DNA from: Streptococcus ruminantium
Lineage (GTDB): Bacteria; Bacillota; Bacilli; Lactobacillales; Streptococcaceae
Assembly: GCF_003609975.1 (NCBI RefSeq)
Contig: NZ_AP018400.1
Span: 1,872,501-1,936,500, forward strand
Direction of reading: 5' to 3'
DNA: 64,000 bases
Shown here: in pieces, positions 35,957 through 43,719 of the stretch
How the letters are laid out: each line of letters opens with the position of its first letter
Numbering within the stretch: the stretch's first letter is position 1
Position numbers and translations under genes: made by a program
Notes under the pieces: generated by a model
Told to the model about the DNA's origin: nothing
Databases searched by the model: none
What the model saw: only the letters and a program-made list of their open reading frames with translations

Positions 35957-36646
35957 TCAGACATAGAAAATCTCTAACTGGCTAAAAACGTAATCCCCTG
36001 TAATGACCAAGGTTTTTTCTGCCGTATTTTCAACTGAATGATTCTTGATACTGCTGAAAACTTTATCCCCTCTAAATTCAATATTCCAGTTTTTGGGAAC
36101 ATATAACTTGACGTTGGAAAAAACAGCATCACCTGAGTAGGTTGCGACATCACCTAACATATTAGCATTAACAAAATAGATAGAAACTCCAGAAAAGACC
36201 GTATCACCACTGACATTGGTCAAATTACCTTCATTAATATAGCGAGTTGCATTGGTAAAGACAGTATCTGGTCCGTGATTCTGGAAAAAACATCCTTCAA
36301 TAGTATTTCTCGTACTCTCACCAGATTCAAAACCATATATCTTGTGACGAGGTTTAAAGATCATGTTGAGACCAAGACCAGCTAAAACCGCTGCTATAAC
36401 TATGGTTCCTGTACTAATATTGAGCCAGTTGTAATGCTTTTCCAAAAGAACAAAAGCAATGATACCGCAAACATAGGCACTGATATAGTTACGACGATAA
36501 ATATTTTGAACAGTTCCATAGCCGAACCCCAAAACCAAGAGCAAGGTCCAAAGAGACATTCCCAAATCTGGCAGTAATAACCTATCCTTGAACAGAAGAT
36601 AAAGAGCCAAAAGGATAAATCCTACCCCTAAAAACATTTTTCTCAT
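35957..36646 (-). CDS. LiaF-like membrane partner of LytTR regulator
   Basis: The 229-residue protein has four N-terminal membrane helices (about 5-105) and a C-terminal beta-helical domain with repeating DTVFSGVSIYF, DAVFSNVKLYVPK and DYVFSQLEIF units, the pattern of LiaF/DUF2154 proteins. Its ATG is 5 bases after the LytTR gene's stop. LytTR genes are often paired with a membrane protein that restrains the regulator, so it is probably a sensor or anti-activator for envelope stress. Confidence 0.8.
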   Translation of the reverse strand: MRKMFLGVGFILLALYLLFKDRLLLPDLGMSLWTLLLVLGFGYGTVQNIYRRNYISAYVCGIIAFVLLEKHYNWLNISTGTIVIAAVLAGLGLNMIFKPRHKIYGFESGESTRNTIEGCFFQNHGPDTVFTNATRYINEGNLTNVSGDTVFSGVSIYFVNANMLGDVATYSGDAVFSNVKLYVPKNWNIEFRGDKVFSSIKNHSVENTAEKTLVITGDYVFSQLEIFYV

Positions 36647-36651
36647 GATAC

Positions 36652-37098
36652 TTACCTCATTTCTCTGAGCTTTTCTTTTAATAATTGATAATAATGACGC
36701 GATACATGGATTTGTTTGACTGTATCATAAAAGTGAATAGTACTAGTTCCTGAAAAGGATTTTTCCAGCGAATAGATGGAACGTATATTGGCAATGCTTG
36801 ATTTGGAAATTCGACAAAAATAAAACGGCAAACACTCTTCCAATTCATAGAGTTTCAACTTGACCTCGTAAGCATTGTCCCGACTATGAGCAAAAATCTT
36901 TGTCCCATCTGTTTCAAAAAAGAGGACATCCGTTAAATCGAGAAAATATTCACTCCCTCCCTTATAGAAAATCATTTTCGGGCGACTAACCTGAGCTAAA
37001 GCCTGCTGGATTTGTTCAACCTCAACAGATAAGTGACTAGCTCGAATGACAACCTCAAGATCATCCAAACCATCGTCCAACTCAATCTTAATTTTCAT
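36652..37098 (-). CDS. LytTR-domain DNA-binding regulator
   Basis: From ATG 37098 (after GGGAGGGG) the product is 148 residues: a short N-terminal part (MKIKIELDDGLDDLEVVIRA) and a LytTR domain (about 45-145, YFLDLTDVLFFETDG, FYFCRISKSSIANIRSIYSL, HVSRHYYQLLKEKL). There is no receiver domain, so control must come from the membrane partner at 35957. A tandem 9-bp site upstream of its promoter suggests self-activation. Confidence 0.88.
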   Translation of the reverse strand: MKIKIELDDGLDDLEVVIRASHLSVEVEQIQQALAQVSRPKMIFYKGGSEYFLDLTDVLFFETDGTKIFAHSRDNAYEVKLKLYELEECLPFYFCRISKSSIANIRSIYSLEKSFSGTSTIHFYDTVKQIHVSRHYYQLLKEKLREMR

Positions 37099-37109
37099 AT
37101 CCCCTCCCT

Positions 37110-37262
37110 CAAGATACAAAGAGCGTAAAAATCCGTATAAAAATAGGAAACGGACGAAGTGGGCTAAGCACACTAGGACGGTTATCTTTTTTACTAGGAT
37201 TTTAGCTCGTGTTCGATTAAACCAAGATACAAAGAGCGTAAAAATTCGTACAAAAATAAGAA
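37110..37262. repeat. Two direct repeats of about 36 bp in the LytTR gene leader
   Basis: AAGATACAAAGAGCGTAAAA and its flank occur at about 37110-37147 and again at 37223-37261 with few differences; CCAGATACAAG at 37276 may be a third partial copy. They lie within the roughly 225-base untranslated leader between the promoter and the ATG. Confidence 0.75.
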
Positions 37263-37326
37263 ATCAAACGCAGTATCCCAGATACAAGTGCGATTTAGCT
37301 TCCCATTCTCTGCTACGATTAGTATT

Positions 37327-37394
37327 AGTGTAACAAATCCTGAGAAATTGACAAGTTTTTTTCAGTAAGTGGTTCGTTTTAACCAGTAAGTGGT
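37327..37394 (-). promoter_or_regulatory. LytTR operon promoter with tandem binding sites
   Basis: Minus-strand TTGTCA (37349-37354), 16-base spacer and TACACT (37327-37332). Just upstream, ACCACTTACTG occurs twice (37384-37394 and 37363-37373), 21 bases apart. Two 9-bp direct repeats with a 12-base gap next to the -35 is the standard LytTR activator site. Confidence 0.78.
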
Positions 37395-37400
37395 AAACAA

Positions 37401-37424
37401 AAAAACTCAAGTTGCCCTGAGTTT
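37401..37424 (-). terminator. Terminator after the AIM24 gene
   Basis: Minus-strand AACTCAGGGCAACTTGAGTT followed by TTTTTTG. Confidence 0.85.
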
Positions 37425-37505
37425 TCTAGCTTTTTATCTCTCCACTTGGATACTAAAATCAGCACACTTATAAGAGTCCTATAGATTTCTTCTACTTCCT
37501 AGCAA

Positions 37506-38225
37506 CTACGAACCCGAATTGGTTGAAATATGATGGCTAACAACACGCGCAAAGGTTTCGATATTCAGACTCTGTACATAGATCTCGCCATAACCAGTGA
37601 AGGTATTGACAATCCCTTCACCAGTACCGATAGAATGAAGGAAGCCATTTTCCATGTGAATATTGTAGTCTAAATCACGACTCCAAGCAACAACATGAGC
37701 ATTATCAATTGTAATACTTCCACCATCCAGTGTCAGCTTTTTAATAGAACCAAATGCGTTGGCTAAAAGCGTACCACGACCTTCAGTTGTCATAACAAAG
37801 AGACCACCTTGACCACCAAAGAGGGCTTTCCCAACACTCTGGCGCTCCATTTTGTATTGAGCAGAACCATCTAGGGCAAGAAAGGCACCATCATTGAGTC
37901 TGTATTGCTCCGCACCAAGCTCCAAAGCAATTACTTGACCCGGAGTAGAGGGAGCAAGAGCAATCTTTCCATCATCACTATCAGACACAGCTTGTGTAAT
38001 AAACATGGACTCACCAGATACCATAGAGCGACCAATCGCTCCCACAAGTTTACCAAAACCAGAACGTCCACGTGCATTGAGTTTCGTATTCAAGGTGACA
38101 CTCGGTGTATGATAGACCATGCTTCCCTGTTGTATATAAGCTGATTCTCCAGCTTCCAAAGCAATTTCTACCAGAGGAAACTGCATATTGCTATCAATGG
38201 TATATCTCATGCGATTATCTGACAT
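37506..38225 (-). CDS. AIM24/TIGR00266-family protein
   Basis: The 239-residue protein has the beta-rich AIM24 fold, with FPLVEIALEAGESAYIQQGSM, the glycine-rich LFGGQGGLFVMTTEGRGTLL and WSRDLDYNIHMENG. The family's molecular role is unknown in bacteria. A GGAG ribosome site precedes ATG 38225. Confidence 0.88.
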   Translation of the reverse strand: MSDNRMRYTIDSNMQFPLVEIALEAGESAYIQQGSMVYHTPSVTLNTKLNARGRSGFGKLVGAIGRSMVSGESMFITQAVSDSDDGKIALAPSTPGQVIALELGAEQYRLNDGAFLALDGSAQYKMERQSVGKALFGGQGGLFVMTTEGRGTLLANAFGSIKKLTLDGGSITIDNAHVVAWSRDLDYNIHMENGFLHSIGTGEGIVNTFTGYGEIYVQSLNIETFARVVSHHISTNSGS

Positions 38226-38335
38226 AAAAAATCTCCTTGCCTATCTGTATCATTCATTTCATACAATTGTATACTCAACGAAAAAAATTGTCAAGTATGT
38301 TTGTGTAAACAGCCATTATAAAACTCTAGAGAAAA

Positions 38336-38830
38336 TTATTGAACCTCGGTCATGCGCCCTGTATCCACATCATAAATTGCTCCTGAAATTTCAATAGTAT
38401 CTGGTATGAGAGGTGAGTTTTTCAGCAGAGCAATATCTTCTCTGACACTATCTTCAATATCTGTAAACGGGAGAAAATCTTGATTTCCCACATCCACTCC
38501 TAAGTCACGCTTGAGCTGGGCTGTAAACTCCTCATTCGTGAAGGTCTGAGCACCACAATCTGTATGGTGAAGCACTACAATTTCCCGTGTTCCTAACTGT
38601 TGTTGAGAAATAACTAGAGAACGGATCACATCCTCGGTCACTCGACCACCCGCATTCCGCAAAATATGGGCATCACCAAGAGCTAATCCCAAAGCCTGAG
38701 CAACATGGAGGCGCGAATCCATGCAAGTCACAATTGCTACCTTTGTCTTTGGTCGCAAAGGAAGATGATAAGTCCCGTGTAAATCAACATAGGCCTTATT
38801 AGCTTTCATAAAATTTTGAAAATAAGACAT
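38336..38830 (-). CDS. Beta-class carbonic anhydrase
   Basis: This 164-residue zinc enzyme interconverts CO2 and bicarbonate. The zinc ligands are visible in VTCMDSRL (Cys with the Asp-Arg dyad), VLHHTDCG (His and Cys), with RNAGGRVTEDVIRSL between. It is compact, like the short streptococcal type. It follows radA, the usual streptococcal order. Confidence 0.9.
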   Translation of the reverse strand: MSYFQNFMKANKAYVDLHGTYHLPLRPKTKVAIVTCMDSRLHVAQALGLALGDAHILRNAGGRVTEDVIRSLVISQQQLGTREIVVLHHTDCGAQTFTNEEFTAQLKRDLGVDVGNQDFLPFTDIEDSVREDIALLKNSPLIPDTIEISGAIYDVDTGRMTEVQ

Positions 38831-38954
38831 GGGCCCCCTAATCCTGATGAAAAAAGCTGAAATTTTCAGAAATGAAACTGACTTTAGCTTATCATATTCT
38901 CAACAATTTGTCGCAAAAAAGGGAACAACAATCTGTCACTCCCGAAAGTTTTTA

Positions 38955-40319
38955 CTAATTAAATACTTTTTGCAAAACTTCACCAATTGTTGTCACTCCT
39001 ACAGCCATAATTTCTTTAGGGACCTTGATACCTGTCAAGGAATTTTTGGGAGCATAGACTTTTGTAAATCCCAACTTAGCCGCTTCATTGATGCGCTGTT
39101 CGATCCGATTGACACGGCGTATTTCACCTGTCAGACCGATTTCCCCGATAAAACACTCCTGAGGATTGGTGGGCTTATCCTTGTAGCTGGAAGCGAGGGC
39201 AACTGCTACCGCAAGATCAATCGCCGGCTCATCTAACTTGACACCACCTGCTGATTTTAGGTAAGCATCTTGATTTTGTAAAAGCAGACCTGCCCTTTTT
39301 TCCAAAACTGCCATAATTAAGCTCGCCCGATTGAAGTCTAGTCCTGTTGTCGTCCGCTTAGCATTACCAAACATGGTCGGAGTCACCAAGGCTTGTACTT
39401 CTGCTAAGATAGGTCTGGTTCCCTCCATGGTAACAACAATGGCAGAACCTGTCGCTCCATCCAAACGTTCTTCCAAAAAGACTTCGCTAGGATTGAGAAC
39501 CTCTACCAAGCCCTGAGACTGCATTTCAAAAATTCCGATCTCATTGGTTGATCCAAAACGATTTTTGACCGCTCGCAAGATGCGGAAGGTATGCTGGCGC
39601 TCTCCCTCAAAATAAAGCACCGTATCTACCATGTGTTCTAGAGTACGCGGTCCTGCAAGAGTTCCTTCCTTGGTCATGTGACCGACAATAAAGGTTGCGA
39701 TATTATTGGTCTTGGCCATCTGCATGAGCTCATTGGTCACTTCACGCACCTGACTGACTGATCCCTGCACGCTAGAAATATCCGGACTCATAATCGTCTG
39801 AATAGAATCAATAATCAAAAAATCCGGCTTGATTTTTTCAATCTCCTTGCGGATACTCTGCATATTGGTCTCTGCATAGAGATAAAACTCGCTGTCAATA
39901 TCGCCTAAGCGCTCTGCTCGTAGCTTGATTTGTTGGGCAGACTCTTCTCCTGATACATAAAGAACAGTACCAATAGTTGATAGCTGAGTTGAAACCTGCA
40001 AGAGCAAGGTGGACTTGCCTATACCCGGATCTCCACCAATAAGAACCAAACTCCCTGGCACTACACCTCCTCCCAGAACGCGATTGAACTCTTCCATACT
40101 AGTCTTTGTACGAGACACTTGGATAGAGGAAACTTCATTTAGCTTCATTGGTCGGGTCTTCTCGCCTGTCAAACTAACTCGCTCATTCTTAACTTCTGTA
40201 ACTGCCACTTCCTCTACAAAGGACGACCAAGAACCACAGTTGGGACAGCGCCCTAGGTATTTGGGCGAGTGGTATTCGCAGGACTGACAGACAAAGGTTG
40301 TTTTTTTCTTAGCGATGAT
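38955..40319 (-). CDS. radA: RadA/Sms DNA repair helicase, apparent AUC start
   Basis: RadA is a hexameric helicase in recombination, including natural transformation. The reading frame continues upstream of the first ATG/GTG into a complete zinc finger ([20 protein letters not shown]) and begins at ATC 40319, 5 bases after AGGAGG; a TAG lies four codons upstream of that ATC. No ATG, GTG or TTG exists in between, so a normal 454-residue protein requires an ATC start. The core has [12 protein letters not shown] (Walker A), the RadA motif KNRFG and a Lon-like C-terminal domain. A shorter start at GTG 40208 would delete the finger. Confidence 0.88.
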   Translation of the reverse strand: MIAKKKTTFVCQSCEYHSPKYLGRCPNCGSWSSFVEEVAVTEVKNERVSLTGEKTRPMKLNEVSSIQVSRTKTSMEEFNRVLGGGVVPGSLVLIGGDPGIGKSTLLLQVSTQLSTIGTVLYVSGEESAQQIKLRAERLGDIDSEFYLYAETNMQSIRKEIEKIKPDFLIIDSIQTIMSPDISSVQGSVSQVREVTNELMQMAKTNNIATFIVGHMTKEGTLAGPRTLEHMVDTVLYFEGERQHTFRILRAVKNRFGSTNEIGIFEMQSQGLVEVLNPSEVFLEERLDGATGSAIVVTMEGTRPILAEVQALVTPTMFGNAKRTTTGLDFNRASLIMAVLEKRAGLLLQNQDAYLKSAGGVKLDEPAIDLAVAVALASSYKDKPTNPQECFIGEIGLTGEIRRVNRIEQRINEAAKLGFTKVYAPKNSLTGIKVPKEIMAVGVTTIGEVLQKVFN

Positions 40320-40836
40320 GTTTTCCTCCTATTAACTCGTATTCCAATATCTCACTGTAGGCACTCTTTTCTTTTGGTACAGACTGATATATCAGCATAT
40401 CATGACAAGCTAGCGGGGGTTTGTCATGCGTTTGGTCTTTTTTGAGTGCCTGTAAAATCGATTTGTCATCCCCACCATAGTTTCGTAGCAAACAGGTGAA
40501 GGCTCAGCCCCCCCCTCTATGCCCCATAAATAATCTATGATCGAACACAACCTGTTCTTGCCTAAAGTTTTGTTCCGTTATATCCGGTCGCCATTCATGG
40601 AAAATAGCTCTACCAGATAGGAGCAAGTCAGGCTGACGAGCGAGGTAAGCGTAGTTCCTAAGACTCGGTCACACAACTTGTGCTCGGACAAATACAGGAT
40701 TTTCCGCCTTTTCTTGAGCCAAAAATCTCCCCAAGCAAAATCACATCCAAAACCAGCAATAGAGGCTGGGATTTTCAAGGCTAGTATAAGACACAGTGTA
40801 GTCCGGTTCAGAATGCTGGACCAAAATAATGTGCAT
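40309..40836 (-). pseudogene. Histidine-phosphatase gene, heavily decayed
   Basis: An ATG at 40836 behind GGAGGG starts MHIILVQHSEPDYT, the phosphatase N-terminus with a His in place of the usual Arg-His pair, and soon leaves frame. Matching fragments follow in other frames: AGFGCDFAW, HEWRPDITEQNF and finally MLIYQSVPKEKSAYSEILEY, ending near 40309. Several indels are needed to join them. Streptococci commonly carry an intact gene of this family between dut and radA, so this is a lost orthologue. Confidence 0.72.
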
Positions 40837-40844
40837 ACGCCCTC

Positions 40845-41291
40845 CTACTTCCCTGTAGAACCAAAACCACCCGTACGAACTCCATCTGCTTCATCACCAT
40901 CGGCTAGCAAGAAAGGAGCAAAGACAGCCTGTACAATTCGCTCACCAGCCTCTATCACAACTGTTTCATCGGTGATATTGCGCATTTGAGCAAAGATATG
41001 ACCTTCATTGGCAGCATTGCCATAATAATCACCGTCAATAACTCCAACTGAGTTGATTAAGACCAAGCCCTTCTTACGAGGATTAGACGAACGGTCATAA
41101 AGGTAAAGAACCTCGTTTTCCTGCATATAAGCTTTGACTCCCGTTGGTACCAACTTAATCTCGCCTGGTTCCAAACAGATGGTCTCGGCTGCTTTCAGGT
41201 CATAGCCTGCTGCATGAGCTGTTTCTCGTTTTGGCAATAAGTTTTCATCTGTAAACTGACTGACCAGTTCAAAACCACGAATTTTCATCAT
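40845..41291 (-). CDS. dut: dUTP diphosphatase
   Basis: This 148-residue trimeric enzyme hydrolyses dUTP to dUMP. Motifs include HAAGYDLKAAE, LYDRSSNPRKKGL, NSVGVIDGDYYGN, AGERIVQAVF and the C-terminal RTGGFGSTGK. Either of two adjacent ATGs (41291, 41288) could start it. Confidence 0.95.
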   Translation of the reverse strand: MMKIRGFELVSQFTDENLLPKRETAHAAGYDLKAAETICLEPGEIKLVPTGVKAYMQENEVLYLYDRSSNPRKKGLVLINSVGVIDGDYYGNAANEGHIFAQMRNITDETVVIEAGERIVQAVFAPFLLADGDEADGVRTGGFGSTGK

Positions 41292-41724
41292 ATTTATCTT
41301 TTGCTCCTCTCAAGTATTGATTTTGCGAGGTTTTTATCCTCTCTTTAATATTATAATATACATTTGCACGCTCTTTTGTGAACTTACAAGCTATTGGGAG
41401 CTTTTTCTTCAAAAGCTAAACCACTAGCAATTTCTTGTAATTTATCTTTTGAATAATGACAAAGCCCTCAGATTTATGAGAATAATCTTATTTTTGCTTG
41501 TTCTGGACAGATTCTTGATTTGGTCAAGACTTGCAATACAAATATAAACGTGTTAGGATGTGAGCCATGCCCTCACCATTTTTCCTTATCAATGACACAG
41601 ATTATTTCTTGAACATGCCCAACTTGATAGATTAAAATGATAACTCCTATGTATTTTAACCATTCCCATTATACACTAATTCGCAAAAGCCTGCGATTTT
41701 CAAAGATAAAAAACTGACCAGTTA
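41292..41724. other. Intergenic region, no supported gene
   Basis: On the minus strand a short coding-like stretch (HYSKDKLQEIASGLAFEE, near 41455-41400) has no start or ribosome site and could be a gene fragment. Nothing else is supported. Confidence 0.3.
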
Positions 41725-42579
41725 TCAGGCAAACCTACCCCAATATTCATTTACTTCTAGCTCCATTTTTTCCGCCATATCCACCATTTCTGCTGCTTGA
41801 AGAATAGCAAGTCCCTTGTCCACCATCTTTTTGTCGTGTCGCAAAATTCCCATACGAACATTGGCAAAGCCTATATAGTCGATTCGCATGCTTTCCTGAG
41901 CAATCTGGTAGGCAATTTCAATTATTCGCTTACAGTCTATAATATGGTCATTTTTGATAAGCACTGTAGATAAATTTGCTAAAAGTACAAACTGACTTGT
42001 TTGTATTTCCTTAAAATCTTTATATTTTTTCAAGGATGACAAGACCTTATTAACAAACCCTTCTAGCTGTTTAAGTGGAAGAAAAGGAAGAACTAGATTT
42101 AATTTCCGAAAGTCCGCTAGATACCATGTATCGCATTTTTCTAGCTCTTGCCACAGTTCTTGAGACAGTTTTCTAGTTGTTTCGCTATCGCCATACTGAC
42201 AGATGGATAAGGTTAGTCGAAGCTGTTGATTCATTCGTTGTACACGAATATCATCATATTTTTTTAGATAGGCCTGGATGGCTATCAAAAATTCTTCCAA
42301 CACTCCATTTGTCATATATTTGCCACCTAGCTTTTCAAATTTGTTTATCAGATTGGATCGCTCGGAAGGCTGATAGGCATGACAGATATAATCAAACTCT
42401 GCATAAGTCATATCCAATTGACGAAGGATATGGGCAAAGTGAGCAATCGTGGGATATTCCTTGTTATTTTCAATCTTTGAAAGAGTTGTTCTTGATAAAG
42501 CATCTCCGCAAACCTCTCGCTGACTCAAACCTTTTGACTTCCTGATTTCTTTTAAAACCGTACCAAAATCCCATTTCAT
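41725..42579 (-). CDS. Rgg-family quorum-sensing regulator
   Basis: The start at ATG 42579 follows GGGAGG and gives 284 residues, the standard Rgg length. The N-terminal XRE helix-turn-helix (MKWDFGTVLKEIRKSKGLSQ, SRTTLSKIENNKEYPT) is followed by an all-helical repeat domain (about 75-280) that binds short hydrophobic peptides in relatives. It is divergent from the small pheromone-like gene at 42685 with a 105-base shared promoter region, the usual Rgg-SHP layout. It probably controls that peptide and the secreted-protein genes behind it. Confidence 0.88.
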   Translation of the reverse strand: MKWDFGTVLKEIRKSKGLSQREVCGDALSRTTLSKIENNKEYPTIAHFAHILRQLDMTYAEFDYICHAYQPSERSNLINKFEKLGGKYMTNGVLEEFLIAIQAYLKKYDDIRVQRMNQQLRLTLSICQYGDSETTRKLSQELWQELEKCDTWYLADFRKLNLVLPFLPLKQLEGFVNKVLSSLKKYKDFKEIQTSQFVLLANLSTVLIKNDHIIDCKRIIEIAYQIAQESMRIDYIGFANVRMGILRHDKKMVDKGLAILQAAEMVDMAEKMELEVNEYWGRFA

Positions 42580-42684
42580 AGCAACCTCCCTACAAGTGTG
42601 TGAGAATTGTTTACACTTTTTATTTTTCCGCAAATACATGATACCATAAGGCTAAGGAAAAATAAAAACGAATGGAGGTAAAAG

Positions 42685-42801
42685 ATGATGAGAAACTGGA
42701 GAAACCACCTTCTCCTATTGACCTACTTAGCAGTCATTACCATTCCTCGTCTCCTAGGAGACGGTTGGGGCGGTTGGTGGTTACTGCCTATCCAAAAGTA
42801 A
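42685..42801 (+). CDS. Short hydrophobic peptide, Trp-rich Rgg pheromone precursor
   Basis: This 38-residue frame has a strong GGAGG site 6 bases before ATG 42685. It reads MMRNWRNHLLLLTYLAVITI and then PRLLGDGWGGWWLLPIQK: a charged start, a hydrophobic middle and a Trp/Gly-rich C-terminus. Divergent placement beside an Rgg gene identifies it as the pheromone precursor. The C-terminus differs from classical SHPs (aliphatic ends such as those of Rgg2/3 peptides) and recalls Trp-containing pheromones of ComR- and RtgR-type systems. The mature form would be cut from the C-terminal part and re-imported by an oligopeptide permease. Confidence 0.82.
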   Translation: MMRNWRNHLLLLTYLAVITIPRLLGDGWGGWWLLPIQK

Positions 42802-42909
42802 ACAAAATCCACTAAAACTTCACCACCTTGGAAGGGAGGAAAAGCGGAAATAATAATTTTGGGTGGGAATTTTTACTAATATTATATAATAAAATAAAGG
42901 AGCATAAAC

Positions 42910-43278
42910 ATGAAACACAAAACTATTCTTTTCAGCGCTAGTATTAGTTTTATGCTAGCTGGAATCGGGCTTACGTCCATTGTTCATGCAGAAGAACAAA
43001 ATTTTACTCCAGAAAATTCTATAGAGGTCCAATTTAGATCTGCTGAAGCCAACTACCCCGATGCACGTGGAGGTTCTACTTTAGGTAGATGGGAATACAT
43101 GTATACAATTGAACCGTTCGCCTTTTTCAAAAACACCAAAACTGGTGCTATAACTAATGTTCAAGTAACATCTACAGTGGAGCATACGGTCAATAATATC
43201 GTTAATGGCTGGGTAACACGCGGACCAAATTATAATTTCCCATACTATAATCCAGCTCATCGCCATTTAATGAACTAA
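42910..43278 (+). CDS. Secreted 122-residue protein, candidate bacteriocin
   Basis: A signal peptide (MKHKTILFSASISFMLAGIG..., cut after VHA at about 27) leads to a mature protein of about 95 residues with ARGGSTLGRWEYMYTIEPF, VQVTSTVEHTV and an aromatic/His end GPNYNFPYYNPAHRHLMN. No Cys is present. I recognise no family. AAAGGAG precedes the ATG, and a TATAAT-like box lies at 42883. The gene follows the pheromone gene and its stop overlaps the next start by one base, so a toxin with coupled immunity is the likeliest reading. Confidence 0.65.
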   Translation: MKHKTILFSASISFMLAGIGLTSIVHAEEQNFTPENSIEVQFRSAEANYPDARGGSTLGRWEYMYTIEPFAFFKNTKTGAITNVQVTSTVEHTVNNIVNGWVTRGPNYNFPYYNPAHRHLMN

Positions 43279-43571
43279 TGACAAAATTTACTACTGTTAC
43301 TCTGCAATCTCACATTGAGACACTCATTGGCACACATCCTCTATTGGTCCAAGAGTTAGCTGTGCTGAAGCAGGCTCAAAACAGGCTGCAAAATGATGAG
43401 TACTTTTTAAAGGTGATTGCATATCTGAAGAAAGAACTATCTTCTTTGGCAGTAAAAAATTTACTCTCTCCTCCGGTAATGGAATTGTTTACTGAAATAA
43501 GCAGACAAAATCCAGCAACTGGAGCTGCTGCCATATGGAATTTTCTTATTCCAGACAAAAAGAAACTCTAG
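43278..43571 (+). CDS. Small helical protein, likely bacteriocin immunity
   Basis: This 97-residue soluble protein starts MTKFTTVTLQSHIETLIGTH and is predicted mostly helical with a polar, four-helix-bundle-like pattern (LLVQELAVLKQAQNRLQND; FLKVIAYLKKELSSLAVKN). Size and pattern resemble enterocin A-type immunity proteins. The ATG shares one base with the upstream TAA (TAATG), giving tight coupling to the secreted protein. The immunity role is inferred. Confidence 0.65.
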   Translation: MTKFTTVTLQSHIETLIGTHPLLVQELAVLKQAQNRLQNDEYFLKVIAYLKKELSSLAVKNLLSPPVMELFTEISRQNPATGAAAIWNFLIPDKKKL

Positions 43572-43662
43572 GTTCTCTAAATAAGTCAAAAATCAGACAA
43601 CGCTAGTCCACTACTTTATAAGAACTAATTTTATTCCCCGTCTCATAAGGATGGTCAAAAAT

Positions 43663-43709
43663 AGTAAAAAACAGTCGACCAGATAAACATGGATTGACTG
43701 TTTTTTACT
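43663..43709. terminator. Bidirectional terminator
   Basis: AGTAAAAAACAGTC and GACTGTTTTTTACT form a perfect 14-bp stem, ending both the plus-strand immunity-like gene and the minus-strand ABC gene. Confidence 0.88.
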
Positions 43710-43719
43710 GTTTACATAC

